Assembly (NCBI RefSeq): GCF_006715285.1
Contig: NZ_VFMX01000001.1
Span: forward strand, 2,294,001 to 2,358,000
Direction of reading: 5' to 3'
From: Arthrobacter sp. SLBN-83
GTDB lineage: Bacteria > Actinomycetota > Actinomycetes > Actinomycetales > Micrococcaceae
Length of the DNA stretch: 64,000 bases
Shown: one piece after another, positions 23,986-32,494 of the stretch
Position numbering within the stretch: position 1 is the first letter of the stretch
Layout of the letters: each line of letters starts with the position of its first letter
Made by a program: the position numbers and the translations under genes
Notes under the pieces: generated by a model
What the model was told of the DNA's origin: nothing
Database searches by the model: none
What the model saw: the letters and a program-made list of their open reading frames with translations, nothing else

Positions 23986-24441
23986 CTAGCGCTTCTGGGA
24001 GGCCCGCTGCCGAAAGGTGGCGGGTCTCCCTTTTTTCGCAGCCCAGGCAGCAAGCAGAGCCCCAATGACAGCACCTGACGTGTTGGTCAAGATATCTGAC
24101 GGGCTTGCAAAGCGGGCGTGGAGAAACAGGAGCTGCCCCAGTTCAATACAGCCGGAGACCAGCAGGCCGAAAGCGCCGATTTGCGACCAGTGTTTTGTCG
24201 AAAATGCCAGGGAAGCCACAAATCCGACGGGCACAAAAAGGGCTACGTTGGCTAACGCTTCTATGAACTGATAGTTGAACCAGCGGGGAATACCGTGACC
24301 GTGAAGAAAGCTGAGGACCGCTGCGAGCTGCCCTGATACTGGTTTGTCCACCGGTGATGGCCAAAACGCGATGAAGGCCAAGGGTATGGCCATCACAGCA
24401 AGGACCAGCTGCCAAAGCCGGTGGTTAGAAAGGAGCCTCAA
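23986..24441 (-). CDS. VanZ-like membrane protein
   Basis: A 151-residue protein with four hydrophobic helices. The VanZ-family pattern is clear: FIEALANVALFVPVGFVASL, then SGCIELGQLLFL and SPSDILTNTSGAVIGALLAA. The family's role is uncertain; VanZ gives low-level teicoplanin resistance. The TTG start was accepted because GAGG lies five bases ahead. A 48-residue reading frame ends eight bases upstream. Convergent with galU. Confidence 0.85.
   Translation of the reverse strand: MRLLSNHRLWQLVLAVMAIPLAFIAFWPSPVDKPVSGQLAAVLSFLHGHGIPRWFNYQFIEALANVALFVPVGFVASLAFSTKHWSQIGAFGLLVSGCIELGQLLFLHARFASPSDILTNTSGAVIGALLAAWAAKKGRPATFRQRASQKR
23997..24036 (+). terminator. Strong intrinsic terminator after galU
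   Basis: The 11-bp stem GGGAGGCCCGC (23997-24007) with GCGGGTCTCCC (24020-24030), one G-T wobble, is followed directly by six T residues. It starts 19 bases past the galU stop and overlaps the 3' end of the convergent VanZ-like gene. It closes the plus-strand transcript that began at 18397. Confidence 0.9.
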
Positions 24442-24448
24442 ACGAGCC

Positions 24449-24595
24449 TCAGGAGGCTCTTAGAAGGGCGAACGCGGCTGTCCCCACCGCTGCGGCGGCC
24501 AGAAGTAGCAGGAGCGACCAACGTGTCACTTGGGGCCGGGGGAGCGGGATGGAAAAGTCGTACACCCGTGGTTCTCTGCGCCAATGTCTCCCCAT
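24449..24595 (-). CDS. Possible 48-residue single-pass membrane peptide
   Basis: A short reading frame begins MGRHWRREPRVYDFSIPLP. It continues with an amphipathic stretch and then a clear hydrophobic helix (WSLLLLLAAAAVGTAAFALL), ending RAS. Its TGA is part of the CCTGAGG that precedes the VanZ start, so the two could be translationally coupled. Against it: no convincing ribosome site before the ATG. Its promoter would have to lie between this ATG and the terminator at 24623. Confidence 0.4.
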   Translation of the reverse strand: MGRHWRREPRVYDFSIPLPRPQVTRWSLLLLLAAAAVGTAAFALLRAS

Positions 24596-24622
24596 AGATC
24601 AAATTGATACCACATAAAGCAA

Positions 24623-24662
24623 AAGGTGGGTGCTTCTCCGTTTCCGGAAAAGCACCCACCTT
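24623..24662 (-). terminator. Strong intrinsic terminator of the LANTG surface-protein gene
   Basis: A near-perfect 18-bp stem, AAGGTGGGTGCTTCTCCG with CGGAAAAGCACCCACCTT, around TTTC. On the minus strand it is followed by TTTTGC. It lies 24 bases past the stop of the surface protein. Confidence 0.9.
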
Positions 24663-24685
24663 CATGGTGCAAGTAGACGTAGTGC

Positions 24686-25282
24686 CTATGCAGCAGCTTC
24701 TGCCTTGGCCCGGCGGCGAACCACTACAACGGACGTTGCGCCGGCGGCCACTGCACCTGCGCCGACCAGGGTCCAGAGGACGAGGCCGGAATCAGCGCCG
24801 GTGTTGGCCAAGTTGGAGCCTGAGTTGGCCAGGGCTGAATTGCCGTTGGCAACAAGGGCGGCGGGCGTGACCTTGACTACTACCGGACCAACGGTTACGC
24901 CAGACGTCTCACCGGTGGCCGTGATGGAGTAGGTGCCCGGCTCGTTAATGGCGATCGGGAGAGCAACAGCCCCCTGAGCGTCGGCCTGAGCAGAGAGCGT
25001 CTGCGCCTCAGCCACAACGCTGATGCGGGCAGCAACCGCGCGGCTTCCAGCGATGTTGGCGCCGTTCGAGGCGGGAGCCTGGCCAGGTGTGACGCGAATG
25101 ATCAGCCGTTCGCCAGCGAGGAAGCCCTGGCCGCGGAAGACGAACGTCTCGCCTGGGCCAACGGTGCCATCAGAAACGGCTGCCTGTGGCGGGAGTGCCG
25201 GATATGTTGCGGCCATGGCGGGTGCAGTGCCAATGAGTGCGATAGATCCTGCGAGTGCGAGTGCAGCGAAAGTCTTCTTCAT
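24686..25282 (-). CDS. Cell-wall-anchored (LPXTG-type) secreted protein
   Basis: A 198-residue surface protein. It has a Sec signal peptide (MKKTFAALALAGSIALIG, cleavage near AMA-AT at 25), an immunoglobulin-like region around 37-140 (GPGETFVFRGQGFLAGERL, INEPGTYSITATGETSG), a sorting signal LANTG at 158-162, a hydrophobic helix and an RRRAK tail. LANSG seven residues earlier is a near duplicate of the signal. The ATG at 25282 was preferred over 25345 because it starts a proper signal peptide. No sortase gene is in the window. Single-gene transcript. Confidence 0.88.
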   Translation of the reverse strand: MKKTFAALALAGSIALIGTAPAMAATYPALPPQAAVSDGTVGPGETFVFRGQGFLAGERLIIRVTPGQAPASNGANIAGSRAVAARISVVAEAQTLSAQADAQGAVALPIAINEPGTYSITATGETSGVTVGPVVVKVTPAALVANGNSALANSGSNLANTGADSGLVLWTLVGAGAVAAGATSVVVVRRRAKAEAAA

Positions 25283-25425
25283 GTGTGTCCCCCCGGAGAC
25301 GTTTGATTTTTGATACCCGATGCTGGGGAAATGGCCCCTCCGCACGAGACCGTGTGCAGAACTACGGATAGATATCCCAAGAAAAAAGATACCATCGGAA
25401 ACCGTCCCGAACCAAGCCCAATCCA

Positions 25426-25450
25426 GTCGGTTTACATTATGTTAACCGAC
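25426..25450 (-). terminator. Inverted repeat just past the DUF4012 gene
   Basis: GTCGGTT at 25426-25432 and AACCGAC at 25444-25450 enclose TTACATTATGT-like sequence that pairs further, giving 11 of 12 base pairs. It starts four bases after the DUF4012 stop and lies upstream of the LANTG gene. It has no T-run, so it may be a Rho-independent-like end, an operator of the surface-protein gene, or both. Confidence 0.4.
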
Positions 25451-25453
25451 CCG

Positions 25454-27334
25454 TCACTGGCCTTGATCGCAGGCCGCATTTTCGGTCATGTGTATAACGT
25501 CTTTGATAGATTGGACCGTGGGCGTGACAACCAAGTCAGGTTCCGCATGCTGGACGATTTTCCCGAACGTGAATTCCACGGTCTTGCTCTCGCCGGGGGC
25601 GAGCCGCTGAGCAACTACACCGACAGGGCGGTTGGCATGCACATACGGAGCGAACGGGGTCTTCTGGCCGTCGACGGTTGCTGATTCGACGTTGGCCTGG
25701 GCGGGGCCGTAGGCAACAATGTTGGTCTGTACAAAGCCAGGCGCAACACCGAAAGCGCCTCCACCCGTGACATAGCTGGGAAGGGAAGTGGCCGCATCAG
25801 AAGGTGCCGTATTCGTGCTTGTGATGCGGACCCTCGTTTGCCCGTACCCATCAGCCGGACAATCCTTGATGAGCTGGACGGTTCGCTTGACGTAGTAGTC
25901 CATCTTCGCACCGGTCCCATCGTTGAAGTAGACACCGAATTGAGCAGGGGAGACACTCGGTCCGGAAACGGACCCGCTGAGCCGGTATTTGCTCAGCACT
26001 GACTGGGTTGCAGGATCAGAAGCCCATGCCAAGACGCGCCCTTCTTCCGTTCCTCGAGTGATACCCGCTAGGAGACCTTTTGCCTCTGCCTTTCCGGAGG
26101 AAAGTACGGAGAAGATTTCTTTGGCTACGCTTGCGAAATAGATATCCTGCAGCTTTGGATCGTGAATTTTTCCATAGACGTCAGAGAGCAAGGTCCTAAC
26201 TACATTGCTGCCATTCAATTCGGTTGGCAATCCGGCGCCTTGAACTGCCGCCAACTGAGGGCCCTTAATCTGCACGGGCCCCGTCGCTTGCAGGATGTAG
26301 CTCAAAACGATTGGGTCGATAGAAATGACTCCATCAACACGCTGGCCGGTCTTCCTCTCCCACATGAGTCGGGCGGTTGCGGCAGCAGTAGGAAAGTCAG
26401 GAGTCAAGTTCACATCCTGCATATATTTTCCAAGCCGCGTTGAGTAAATCTGCTGCTGTTGAGGATCAATAGGCAGCGTTGGTGTCATCACCCCGACGTC
26501 GCCCGCGCTGCTCTGCGCACCCAAGGCGAGCTTCCCGTGATCAAACGTCAAGACAGCGAGCGCTCCAGGAATACCCCCTAACGCCCTGGCTTCCGCGTTG
26601 TTTTGAATCACGAGTAGGTAGCTCTTAGGGCCGTCTGCGCCCAACATGCTGGGGGCGATGCTGGCTGCATCGGCTGCTGAATCAAGTGCATCCGTCGCTT
26701 GACTAAGTTCCTCGGTTGCCTGACGCAGAGGGGCTGCCACCTGCGGTAGAAGGCGTGACGTATCAATCTCCTGTAGCCGCTCGGCGGAAGTCCGGACGCT
26801 ATAGGCAGCTGAGGTAACACTTGGGGAAGCGGCTTTTAGGGGACCCAAATCGCTGCCCGAACTGGTAGGCACGAGCGCATTCCAGTCAAGCGAGTCGTAA
26901 ATGCCGATCAAGGGGCTCAGAGCAAGACCAACGACGTCGTCAGCGGACCTTGCTACTTCGGAAATTGCACTAAGGTTTGGGCCGGCCCAGGGTAGTCCGG
27001 ACGTAAGAGTCCAAAGAGGGTCCTCTGACTCTGACCGAGCAGCAGAGGTATGTTGTCTCAATATGCTAATGGTGCTCGTGGCGGCGGCAGCATCTGAATT
27101 CAGAATTTCTCGTCTTAGCTGAGGGATTAGGTCAGCAGACGCTTCCAGCTCACGCTTGATTACGGACGCCCTGAACCCAATCCAAGCCGTCGCAACGCTG
27201 ATAAGTACAACTAGAGCAAAAATTGGAAGTCCGAGCCGAAGAAACTTTCGGGACTTTTTTTGGTGGGTCCGCCGAGTCATGTGGCTAGATCGAGCGGAGC
27301 TCTGCATCTCGTCTTTGGAAGGGGAAGCATTCAT
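25454..27334 (-). CDS. DUF4012-domain membrane-anchored protein
   Basis: A 626-residue protein: a basic N-terminus, one transmembrane helix (about residues 32-52, LGLPIFALVVLISVATAWIG) and a large extracytoplasmic part. The DUF4012 core is seen as YLLVIQNNAEARALGGIPGA, then TPDFPTAAATARLMWERKTG and VDGVISIDPIVLSYILQATG. The family is typical of actinobacterial exopolysaccharide loci, function unproven; homology to LytR-type folds has been suggested. The ATG at 27334 lies two bases past the ugd stop; an ATG at 27382 would overlap ugd by 46 bases. Same transcript as ugd. Confidence 0.85.
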   Translation of the reverse strand: MNASPSKDEMQSSARSSHMTRRTHQKKSRKFLRLGLPIFALVVLISVATAWIGFRASVIKRELEASADLIPQLRREILNSDAAAATSTISILRQHTSAARSESEDPLWTLTSGLPWAGPNLSAISEVARSADDVVGLALSPLIGIYDSLDWNALVPTSSGSDLGPLKAASPSVTSAAYSVRTSAERLQEIDTSRLLPQVAAPLRQATEELSQATDALDSAADAASIAPSMLGADGPKSYLLVIQNNAEARALGGIPGALAVLTFDHGKLALGAQSSAGDVGVMTPTLPIDPQQQQIYSTRLGKYMQDVNLTPDFPTAAATARLMWERKTGQRVDGVISIDPIVLSYILQATGPVQIKGPQLAAVQGAGLPTELNGSNVVRTLLSDVYGKIHDPKLQDIYFASVAKEIFSVLSSGKAEAKGLLAGITRGTEEGRVLAWASDPATQSVLSKYRLSGSVSGPSVSPAQFGVYFNDGTGAKMDYYVKRTVQLIKDCPADGYGQTRVRITSTNTAPSDAATSLPSYVTGGGAFGVAPGFVQTNIVAYGPAQANVESATVDGQKTPFAPYVHANRPVGVVAQRLAPGESKTVEFTFGKIVQHAEPDLVVTPTVQSIKDVIHMTENAACDQGQ

Positions 27335-27336
27335 GG

Positions 27337-28650
27337 TTAGGGACGGCCTAGCCCGCGGTAGGTCCAGCCGGCCGCACGCCATTTAGTGGCATCCAAGATA
27401 TTCCTGCCGTCCAAGATTCTGGTGGCCGACACTATGTTTGCGGCTTCGTAAGGATCCAATTCTCGGTACTCTTGCCATTCGGTCAACAGCAAAAGAGCAT
27501 CGGCTCGTTGCAGGGCGAGTTCAGTCGATTCCTCGTAATGCAGCTCGGGGAATCGTCGGGCGGCGTTCTGAAGTGCCTCCGGGTCCGTCACCGTCACTAC
27601 CGCACCCTGAAGCTGCAATTGCGCGGCGATGCTTAGCGCTGGGGAATCTCGCACATCATCGCTTTCAGGCTTGAACGCTGCTCCCAGTACAGTGATCCTT
27701 TGTCCTAAAAGTGAGCCTCCGCACAGTTCTCTCGTCAGTTCGACGACCCGTGTCCTTCGCCGCATATTGATGGCATCGACCTCTCGGAGGAAGGTTAGTG
27801 CCTGGTCAGCACCGAGTTCACCGGCGCGTGCCATAAAAGCGCGGATATCCTTCGGGAGGCAACCGCCGCCGAAGCCGATGCCTGCATTGAGGAATTTCCG
27901 GCCGATTCTGTCATCGAGGCCTATAGCGTCTGCCAGAACGGTCACGTCGGCTCCCGCTGCATCGCAAAGCTCGGCCATCGCATTAATAAATGAAATTTTT
28001 GTGGCAAGAAAAGAGTTAGCCGCTGTTTTCACGAGTTCTGCTGTCGGAAGGTCGGTAACGAGCCGAGGTGTTCCGGCCTCCAGCGGAAGAGCGTAAACCT
28101 CGTCCAGCACCCTGACTGCTGCATGCTCCTCTGAGCCATTCTCGACGCCGTAAACGAATCTGTCAGGCGAAAGCGTGTCTGAGACTGCGTGACCTTCCCG
28201 AAGGAACTCGGGATTCCACATCAGGTGGGCGGCAGGCTCCTGCCTTTCAACCAACACAGACAGTCTGGCGGCAGTTCCGACAGGAACAGTCGACTTTCCT
28301 ACTACGACAGCGCCCTCCCTGAGGTAGGGGAGCAAAGCGTTGACGGCTTCGTCCACATACTTCATGTCAGCAGCGTTTTCGCCCTTTTTCTGTGGCGTTC
28401 CTACACAAACAAAATGGACATCGCTAGTTGAGGCGGCAGAAATGTCACTAGTGAAAGAAAGGCGACCAGTAGCCTGAACTTCCCGCAGCAGTTCTTCCAG
28501 GCCCGGTTCGAAGAAGGGTGCTGCAGCCGCAGCAAGCGCCTGCACCTTACGCTCATCTACATCGATCCCGATGACGTCATGTCCGAGCTTTGCCATGCAG
28601 GCGGCATGGACGGCCCCCAAGTAACCGCAGCCGACAACTGAAATACGCAT
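27337..28650 (-). CDS. ugd: UDP-glucose 6-dehydrogenase
   Basis: A 437-residue enzyme that oxidises UDP-glucose twice with NAD to UDP-glucuronate, a building block of acidic polysaccharides. The dinucleotide fold starts at MRISVVGCGYLGAVHAACMA. GKSTVPVGT, EFLREG and the catalytic Cys in GFGGGCLPKDIRAF are present, as is the C-terminal UDP-binding LGAAFKPESDDVRDSPAL. The ATG at 28650 follows GGAAGGAA by seven bases. It works downstream of GalU and supplies the epimerase at 32491. Confidence 0.95.
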   Translation of the reverse strand: MRISVVGCGYLGAVHAACMAKLGHDVIGIDVDERKVQALAAAAAPFFEPGLEELLREVQATGRLSFTSDISAASTSDVHFVCVGTPQKKGENAADMKYVDEAVNALLPYLREGAVVVGKSTVPVGTAARLSVLVERQEPAAHLMWNPEFLREGHAVSDTLSPDRFVYGVENGSEEHAAVRVLDEVYALPLEAGTPRLVTDLPTAELVKTAANSFLATKISFINAMAELCDAAGADVTVLADAIGLDDRIGRKFLNAGIGFGGGCLPKDIRAFMARAGELGADQALTFLREVDAINMRRRTRVVELTRELCGGSLLGQRITVLGAAFKPESDDVRDSPALSIAAQLQLQGAVVTVTDPEALQNAARRFPELHYEESTELALQRADALLLLTEWQEYRELDPYEAANIVSATRILDGRNILDATKWRAAGWTYRGLGRP

Positions 28651-28692
28651 GATTGTTCCTTCCCCCATTGGGAATTTATATAAATCGCAGTT

Positions 28693-30129
28693 CTAATAAG
28701 CACCAGAACTTGTAAAAACAGCTTTCACTGTTTTCAACAGGATGATCAGGTCACCCGCCAACGACCAGTTCTCTACGTAATAAAGGTCCAAGCGGACTGC
28801 ATCCTGCCAGGACAAATTTGATCTACCGCTCACTTGCCATAGTCCCGTGAGCCCTGGCTTGACCAACAGTCGGCGACGAACGTCATGCTCGTAAGCCGCC
28901 ACCTCTGAGGGCAATGGCGGGCGTGGTCCGACCAAACTCATCGATCCCATGAGGATATTGAAGAGTTGGGGAAGTTCGTCCAAGCTGTACCGCCGCAGAA
29001 CCGATCCGATCTTGGTAACCCGCGGATCACTTTTTAGCTTGAAAAGTACACCACTGCCTTCATTCTGACTGGTCAGCCCTGCAAGTCTCTCTTCGGCGTC
29101 GGTGACCATAGAACGAAACTTGAACATTCGGAAGGTAACACCTGCCATTCCCACTCTTTCCTGACGGAAAATCACAGGCCCTCTGTCATCGATCTTGATA
29201 AGTGCAGCAATTATTATCATGATCGGAGACGTGAGCAGGATTAGGGCCACTGACACGAGTACATCGAGCATTCTTTTGGCAACGAGTTGTCCTCCCTCTA
29301 GCGTAGGCGTCGTGACATGAATAAGAGGAAGGCCAGCCACCTGTTGCGTGTGTATGCGTGGCCCCGCGATATCAGTAAGTGCAGGTGCCATAATCATGCC
29401 GACATTCCGGGCCGCAAGCTCCCACCCGAGGTGGCGGAGCGTCTGTGGGTGGAGTTGCACGCCTGCAGAGATGGCCACTGCATCCGCGGAGCACGCTTCT
29501 ATAGCCTTTAGGATCGAGGGCGTATCTACGGCCGTGCCCAACACAGGCAGACCAGACTCTGGCTCAATGGGGCCGGCGTTGTCCGAACCCGGGGAATAAG
29601 AGGCCACAGCCTGGTAGCCGGTGTGACGTGAAGCTTCCAAAGACGAAGCAAGATGAGCTACCGCACTTGGTCCCCCGATCAGTAGGAGTCTGGACGTGCT
29701 ACGTCCCCTAGCGCGGTCCACATGCAGATGCTGCCTAAGTAGCCAACGAGAAAAGAGCAGCCCCAGGAGGCCGGCCGGGAACGCGATTCCGACGTAGCCG
29801 CGCGCAGTCTCCACCCGTAAGACGTAGGACAATATTGCTACGCAACCGAACAGCCACAGAGAAGCTGCTGCAACCCGTTTATATTCGTCCGCGCCAGAAC
29901 CTAATATGCGGTTCTTCCGACTGCTCCACGCTCCGAGCATCACCCACCACAGGATGGCCAGCACCGCGGAAAGCCAAACGTAGTTCGCGTCGTAACCCTC
30001 CACTGTCGCGTTCGGGTCGTTCCCGAATCTGACAACGTATGCCCCTGTCATTGCCCAAGTGATGACTAACGCGTCGATCAGACGCAGGCGTCGAGACAGA
30101 GTCAAACGCCAATCCGAACCGGCTCCCAA
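28693..30129 (-). CDS. Polyprenyl-phosphate sugar-1-phosphate transferase (initiating transferase)
   Basis: A 478-residue WbaP/WcaJ-like membrane enzyme that links the first sugar phosphate to undecaprenyl phosphate, starting each repeat unit. Four N-terminal hydrophobic helices are followed by a nucleotide-binding-like domain (LLLIGGPSAVAHLA). The catalytic C-terminus starts at the reentrant helix KRMLDVLVSVALILLTSPIM and has FRQERVGMAGVTFRMFKFRS, SLVGPRPPLPSE and KPGLTGLWQVSGRSNLSW. The TTG start follows GGGG by eight bases. It heads a minus-strand transcript with ugd and DUF4012. Confidence 0.92.
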   Translation of the reverse strand: MGAGSDWRLTLSRRLRLIDALVITWAMTGAYVVRFGNDPNATVEGYDANYVWLSAVLAILWWVMLGAWSSRKNRILGSGADEYKRVAAASLWLFGCVAILSYVLRVETARGYVGIAFPAGLLGLLFSRWLLRQHLHVDRARGRSTSRLLLIGGPSAVAHLASSLEASRHTGYQAVASYSPGSDNAGPIEPESGLPVLGTAVDTPSILKAIEACSADAVAISAGVQLHPQTLRHLGWELAARNVGMIMAPALTDIAGPRIHTQQVAGLPLIHVTTPTLEGGQLVAKRMLDVLVSVALILLTSPIMIIIAALIKIDDRGPVIFRQERVGMAGVTFRMFKFRSMVTDAEERLAGLTSQNEGSGVLFKLKSDPRVTKIGSVLRRYSLDELPQLFNILMGSMSLVGPRPPLPSEVAAYEHDVRRRLLVKPGLTGLWQVSGRSNLSWQDAVRLDLYYVENWSLAGDLIILLKTVKAVFTSSGAY

Positions 30130-30548
30130 GTAAGTTCCCCAAAGTTAGTGCGGTGCCAATAAGCAGCAAGGCCAGCGCTTCTGTCAGCGAGTGCGAACGG
30201 CGGAGCCAAGCCGTGACTATGTTCTCACAGCACAAACAGCGCTAACGACAAGGCTTGTGAGTTTTGGTTTCCGCATGTAACACGGCTTGACGGCACCGGA
30301 CTCGGTGAGCCGACGTGTGCGCACCATCTGGGAAGCGGTCATATCGCTGGTGCCCAGTTGATATTATTCGTGTGGAACGTCGAGGGATCTGTTATCACCC
30401 CACGATTCCGTGACTGGGGGCTCACATGTACTGTTTGTCTCATTACTTCGGCCGCAATCCGCTTGTCAAATTGCGGTCTGTTGTCCCTTCGCGGATTCTG
30501 GTCGAGCGCTGATCCTCGCATCAGTTGGGTCATTAATAGGGGGCATCA
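30130..30548. other. Divergent promoter region of the polysaccharide core
   Basis: A 419-base gap between the initiating transferase (minus) and the first glycosyltransferase (plus). I see no convincing gene; short open frames here lack ribosome sites. It is more AT-rich than most gaps in the window and should hold promoters for both directions. I cannot assign boxes with confidence. Confidence 0.5.
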
Positions 30549-31706
30549 GTGAGCACTATTCCTTCAAGCGTGGATCGTTTGATTATTCATCAGATCGACC
30601 TAGCCAGGCCGTCTCCTGGGGGGATCGACACCTGCCTTAGGGGACTCGCCAGGTACTGCCCCGCTGACATGAGTCTCGCCTTTGTCGGTGTGGACACGGG
30701 CGAGGGGCCGGCTACGAGGAGATTGGGTGTTTGGGAGACCTTCTCGTATGAGGGACGCGTTGTGTGGTTCCTCCCGGTAGCAAAAATCGATCCAGGGGAT
30801 CAGAGGAGGTGGATTCCCCATTCATTGAAATTGGCTGCCGGCGTTGCCAGATACGTAAGGCGTTTACCAAGTTCGCCGATGGTGCAGGCTCACAGAATGG
30901 ATCTTGCATTGCTTGCGCTTATGGCTCGGCGCCGACGTTTGGTCTACATGATTCACACCCAGCAAGGCGGCTTAACCGGAAAAACATCCGACTCATTTTG
31001 GCGTTTTGCAAAAAGGCTGCATGAGAACCTGGAAAAGGTTGTCGTCAAGCGAGCGGAGGATGTCCTCATATTCAATGAGGAGTATTCATCAACAGTTAGG
31101 GAGTGGAACAGAGCAGCGCGATTCTCTCCCACATGGTGGGACCCTGCTCTGATCGACGCTGATGGTAACCGCGAGGACGAGAGTATCTGCTGGGTGGGTA
31201 GGTTGGAGACCCCGAAGGACCCCGCGTTGGCCTTGGCCGTCGTTCAAGAACTCCATGAGCAATACCCGACCGGGAACTGGTCTTTGAAGATGCTGGGTTC
31301 TGGCACGCTTTTTGATGTTCTTAAGTCAAAACTTGCTGAGCTTCCCGACGATATTCGCAGCCGCATCCATCTATTCGGTCGCGTCGAGCCGGCGCAGGTC
31401 GCTCACACCATGAGCAGGTGCCAAGTATTTCTTATGACTTCTCACCCGGGGTATGAGGGTTACCCGAGGGTTTTAGTGGAAGCCCTAGCCTCCGGTTTGC
31501 CGGCTGTTGTGACCGAGGGGTCTGACACAGGACGCATTGTGAAGAACGGCGTAAACGGTTTCGTTACGAATAGAAATCCGGCGACCATAGCTGCCGCCTT
31601 AGTCAAGGCTGTTCACCTGGCCCCGACTGACGCTCGAAGGACTGTTGAACATCTCGCGGCACCCGCAGTCGTCCGCAATGTTATGGCACCAGAGGTCGTG
31701 GGCTGA
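30549..31706 (+). CDS. Glycosyltransferase, GT4-like
   Basis: A 385-residue cytosolic glycosyltransferase of the GT-B fold. The C-terminal donor-binding half shows ICWVGRLETPKDPALALAVV, GSGTLFDVL, IHLFGRVEPAQVAHTMSRCQ and the EX7E-like LVEALASGLPAVVTEGSDTG. The acceptor and donor sugars are unknown. It begins with GTG, and its TGA overlaps the ATG of the next gene, so it opens a plus-strand operon running to 36439. Confidence 0.88.
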   Translation: MSTIPSSVDRLIIHQIDLARPSPGGIDTCLRGLARYCPADMSLAFVGVDTGEGPATRRLGVWETFSYEGRVVWFLPVAKIDPGDQRRWIPHSLKLAAGVARYVRRLPSSPMVQAHRMDLALLALMARRRRLVYMIHTQQGGLTGKTSDSFWRFAKRLHENLEKVVVKRAEDVLIFNEEYSSTVREWNRAARFSPTWWDPALIDADGNREDESICWVGRLETPKDPALALAVVQELHEQYPTGNWSLKMLGSGTLFDVLKSKLAELPDDIRSRIHLFGRVEPAQVAHTMSRCQVFLMTSHPGYEGYPRVLVEALASGLPAVVTEGSDTGRIVKNGVNGFVTNRNPATIAAALVKAVHLAPTDARRTVEHLAAPAVVRNVMAPEVVG

Positions 31707-32494
31707 TGCCAGTTCTACAACAGTCAGAATTGGCGGTTACGTCGGCTGCTGGAGAGAGCCTTCTTGTCGGAAGTTTTCCTGTGTTTACTGGTGATGATAG
31801 CGAGCTACTAGATGCTTTGGATGAACTCGTTTCCGCTAACCAGCGCTCTCTGGTAGTGACTGTCAACGTCGATCAGCTAGTGGATCTTGGCCGAAGTGAA
31901 GGGCTTTTTGCTGCATACGAAGCAGCGTCATTGAGGACCCTTGATGGCATGCCCCTTGTCTGGATGGCGAAATGGGCAGGTGCTCCGACGGTTCATCGAC
32001 AGACCGGAGCTGACCTGCTAACAAAATGCGTTAGTGCATCTCGTGAGAGAGGCTGGAAGATCGTCATTTTGGGCGGAGGTGACAAGGCCAACGATCTTGC
32101 CGTGCGGAACTTGGTGCGGCAACATCAGGAAGCCGACCTCCTTGGTATGAAGTTGCCGTACAGCAACGGACTTGACGGTCTAGAAGAAGAACTGTCTCTG
32201 CTTTCAGACTTCTCTCCCGATATTGTTTTTGTTTGCCTTGGCTCGCCGAAGCAGGAAAAGCTCTTCATGGAGTACCAAGCGCTGCTACCGCCAGCGGTCT
32301 ACATCGGCGCGGGGGCTGCCGTCGATTTTGCGAGCGGTCTAAAGGTTCGCGCTCCGGTCACATTACAAAAAATGGGCCTTGAATGGGTATGGCGCCTGCT
32401 GCAGGAGCCGCGGCGCCTCGCCTACAGATACCTTGTTAAAGGGTCAGCTATCGGCCGTATAGGTTACAACACAATCAGGAAGAGGAATCGTTGA
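31706..32494 (+). CDS. WecB/TagA/CpsF-family glycosyltransferase (GT26)
   Basis: A 262-residue membrane-associated transferase that usually adds the second sugar onto a lipid-linked primer. Family signatures are RTLDGMPLVWMAKWAG, VHRQTGADLLTKCV, GGGDKANDLAVRNLVRQH and FVCLGSPKQEKLFMEYQALL, with GAGAAVDFASGLKVRAP near the end. It overlaps its neighbours at both ends (ATGA at 31706, TTGA at 32491). Together with the initiating transferase it defines the start of the repeat unit. Confidence 0.92.
   Translation: MPVLQQSELAVTSAAGESLLVGSFPVFTGDDSELLDALDELVSANQRSLVVTVNVDQLVDLGRSEGLFAAYEAASLRTLDGMPLVWMAKWAGAPTVHRQTGADLLTKCVSASRERGWKIVILGGGDKANDLAVRNLVRQHQEADLLGMKLPYSNGLDGLEEELSLLSDFSPDIVFVCLGSPKQEKLFMEYQALLPPAVYIGAGAAVDFASGLKVRAPVTLQKMGLEWVWRLLQEPRRLAYRYLVKGSAIGRIGYNTIRKRNR

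Noticed and set aside
24438..24665. 75-codon minus-strand frame over the terminator
   Set aside because: It would run through the strong terminator at 24623-24662; the 48-codon frame in another register is the better candidate.
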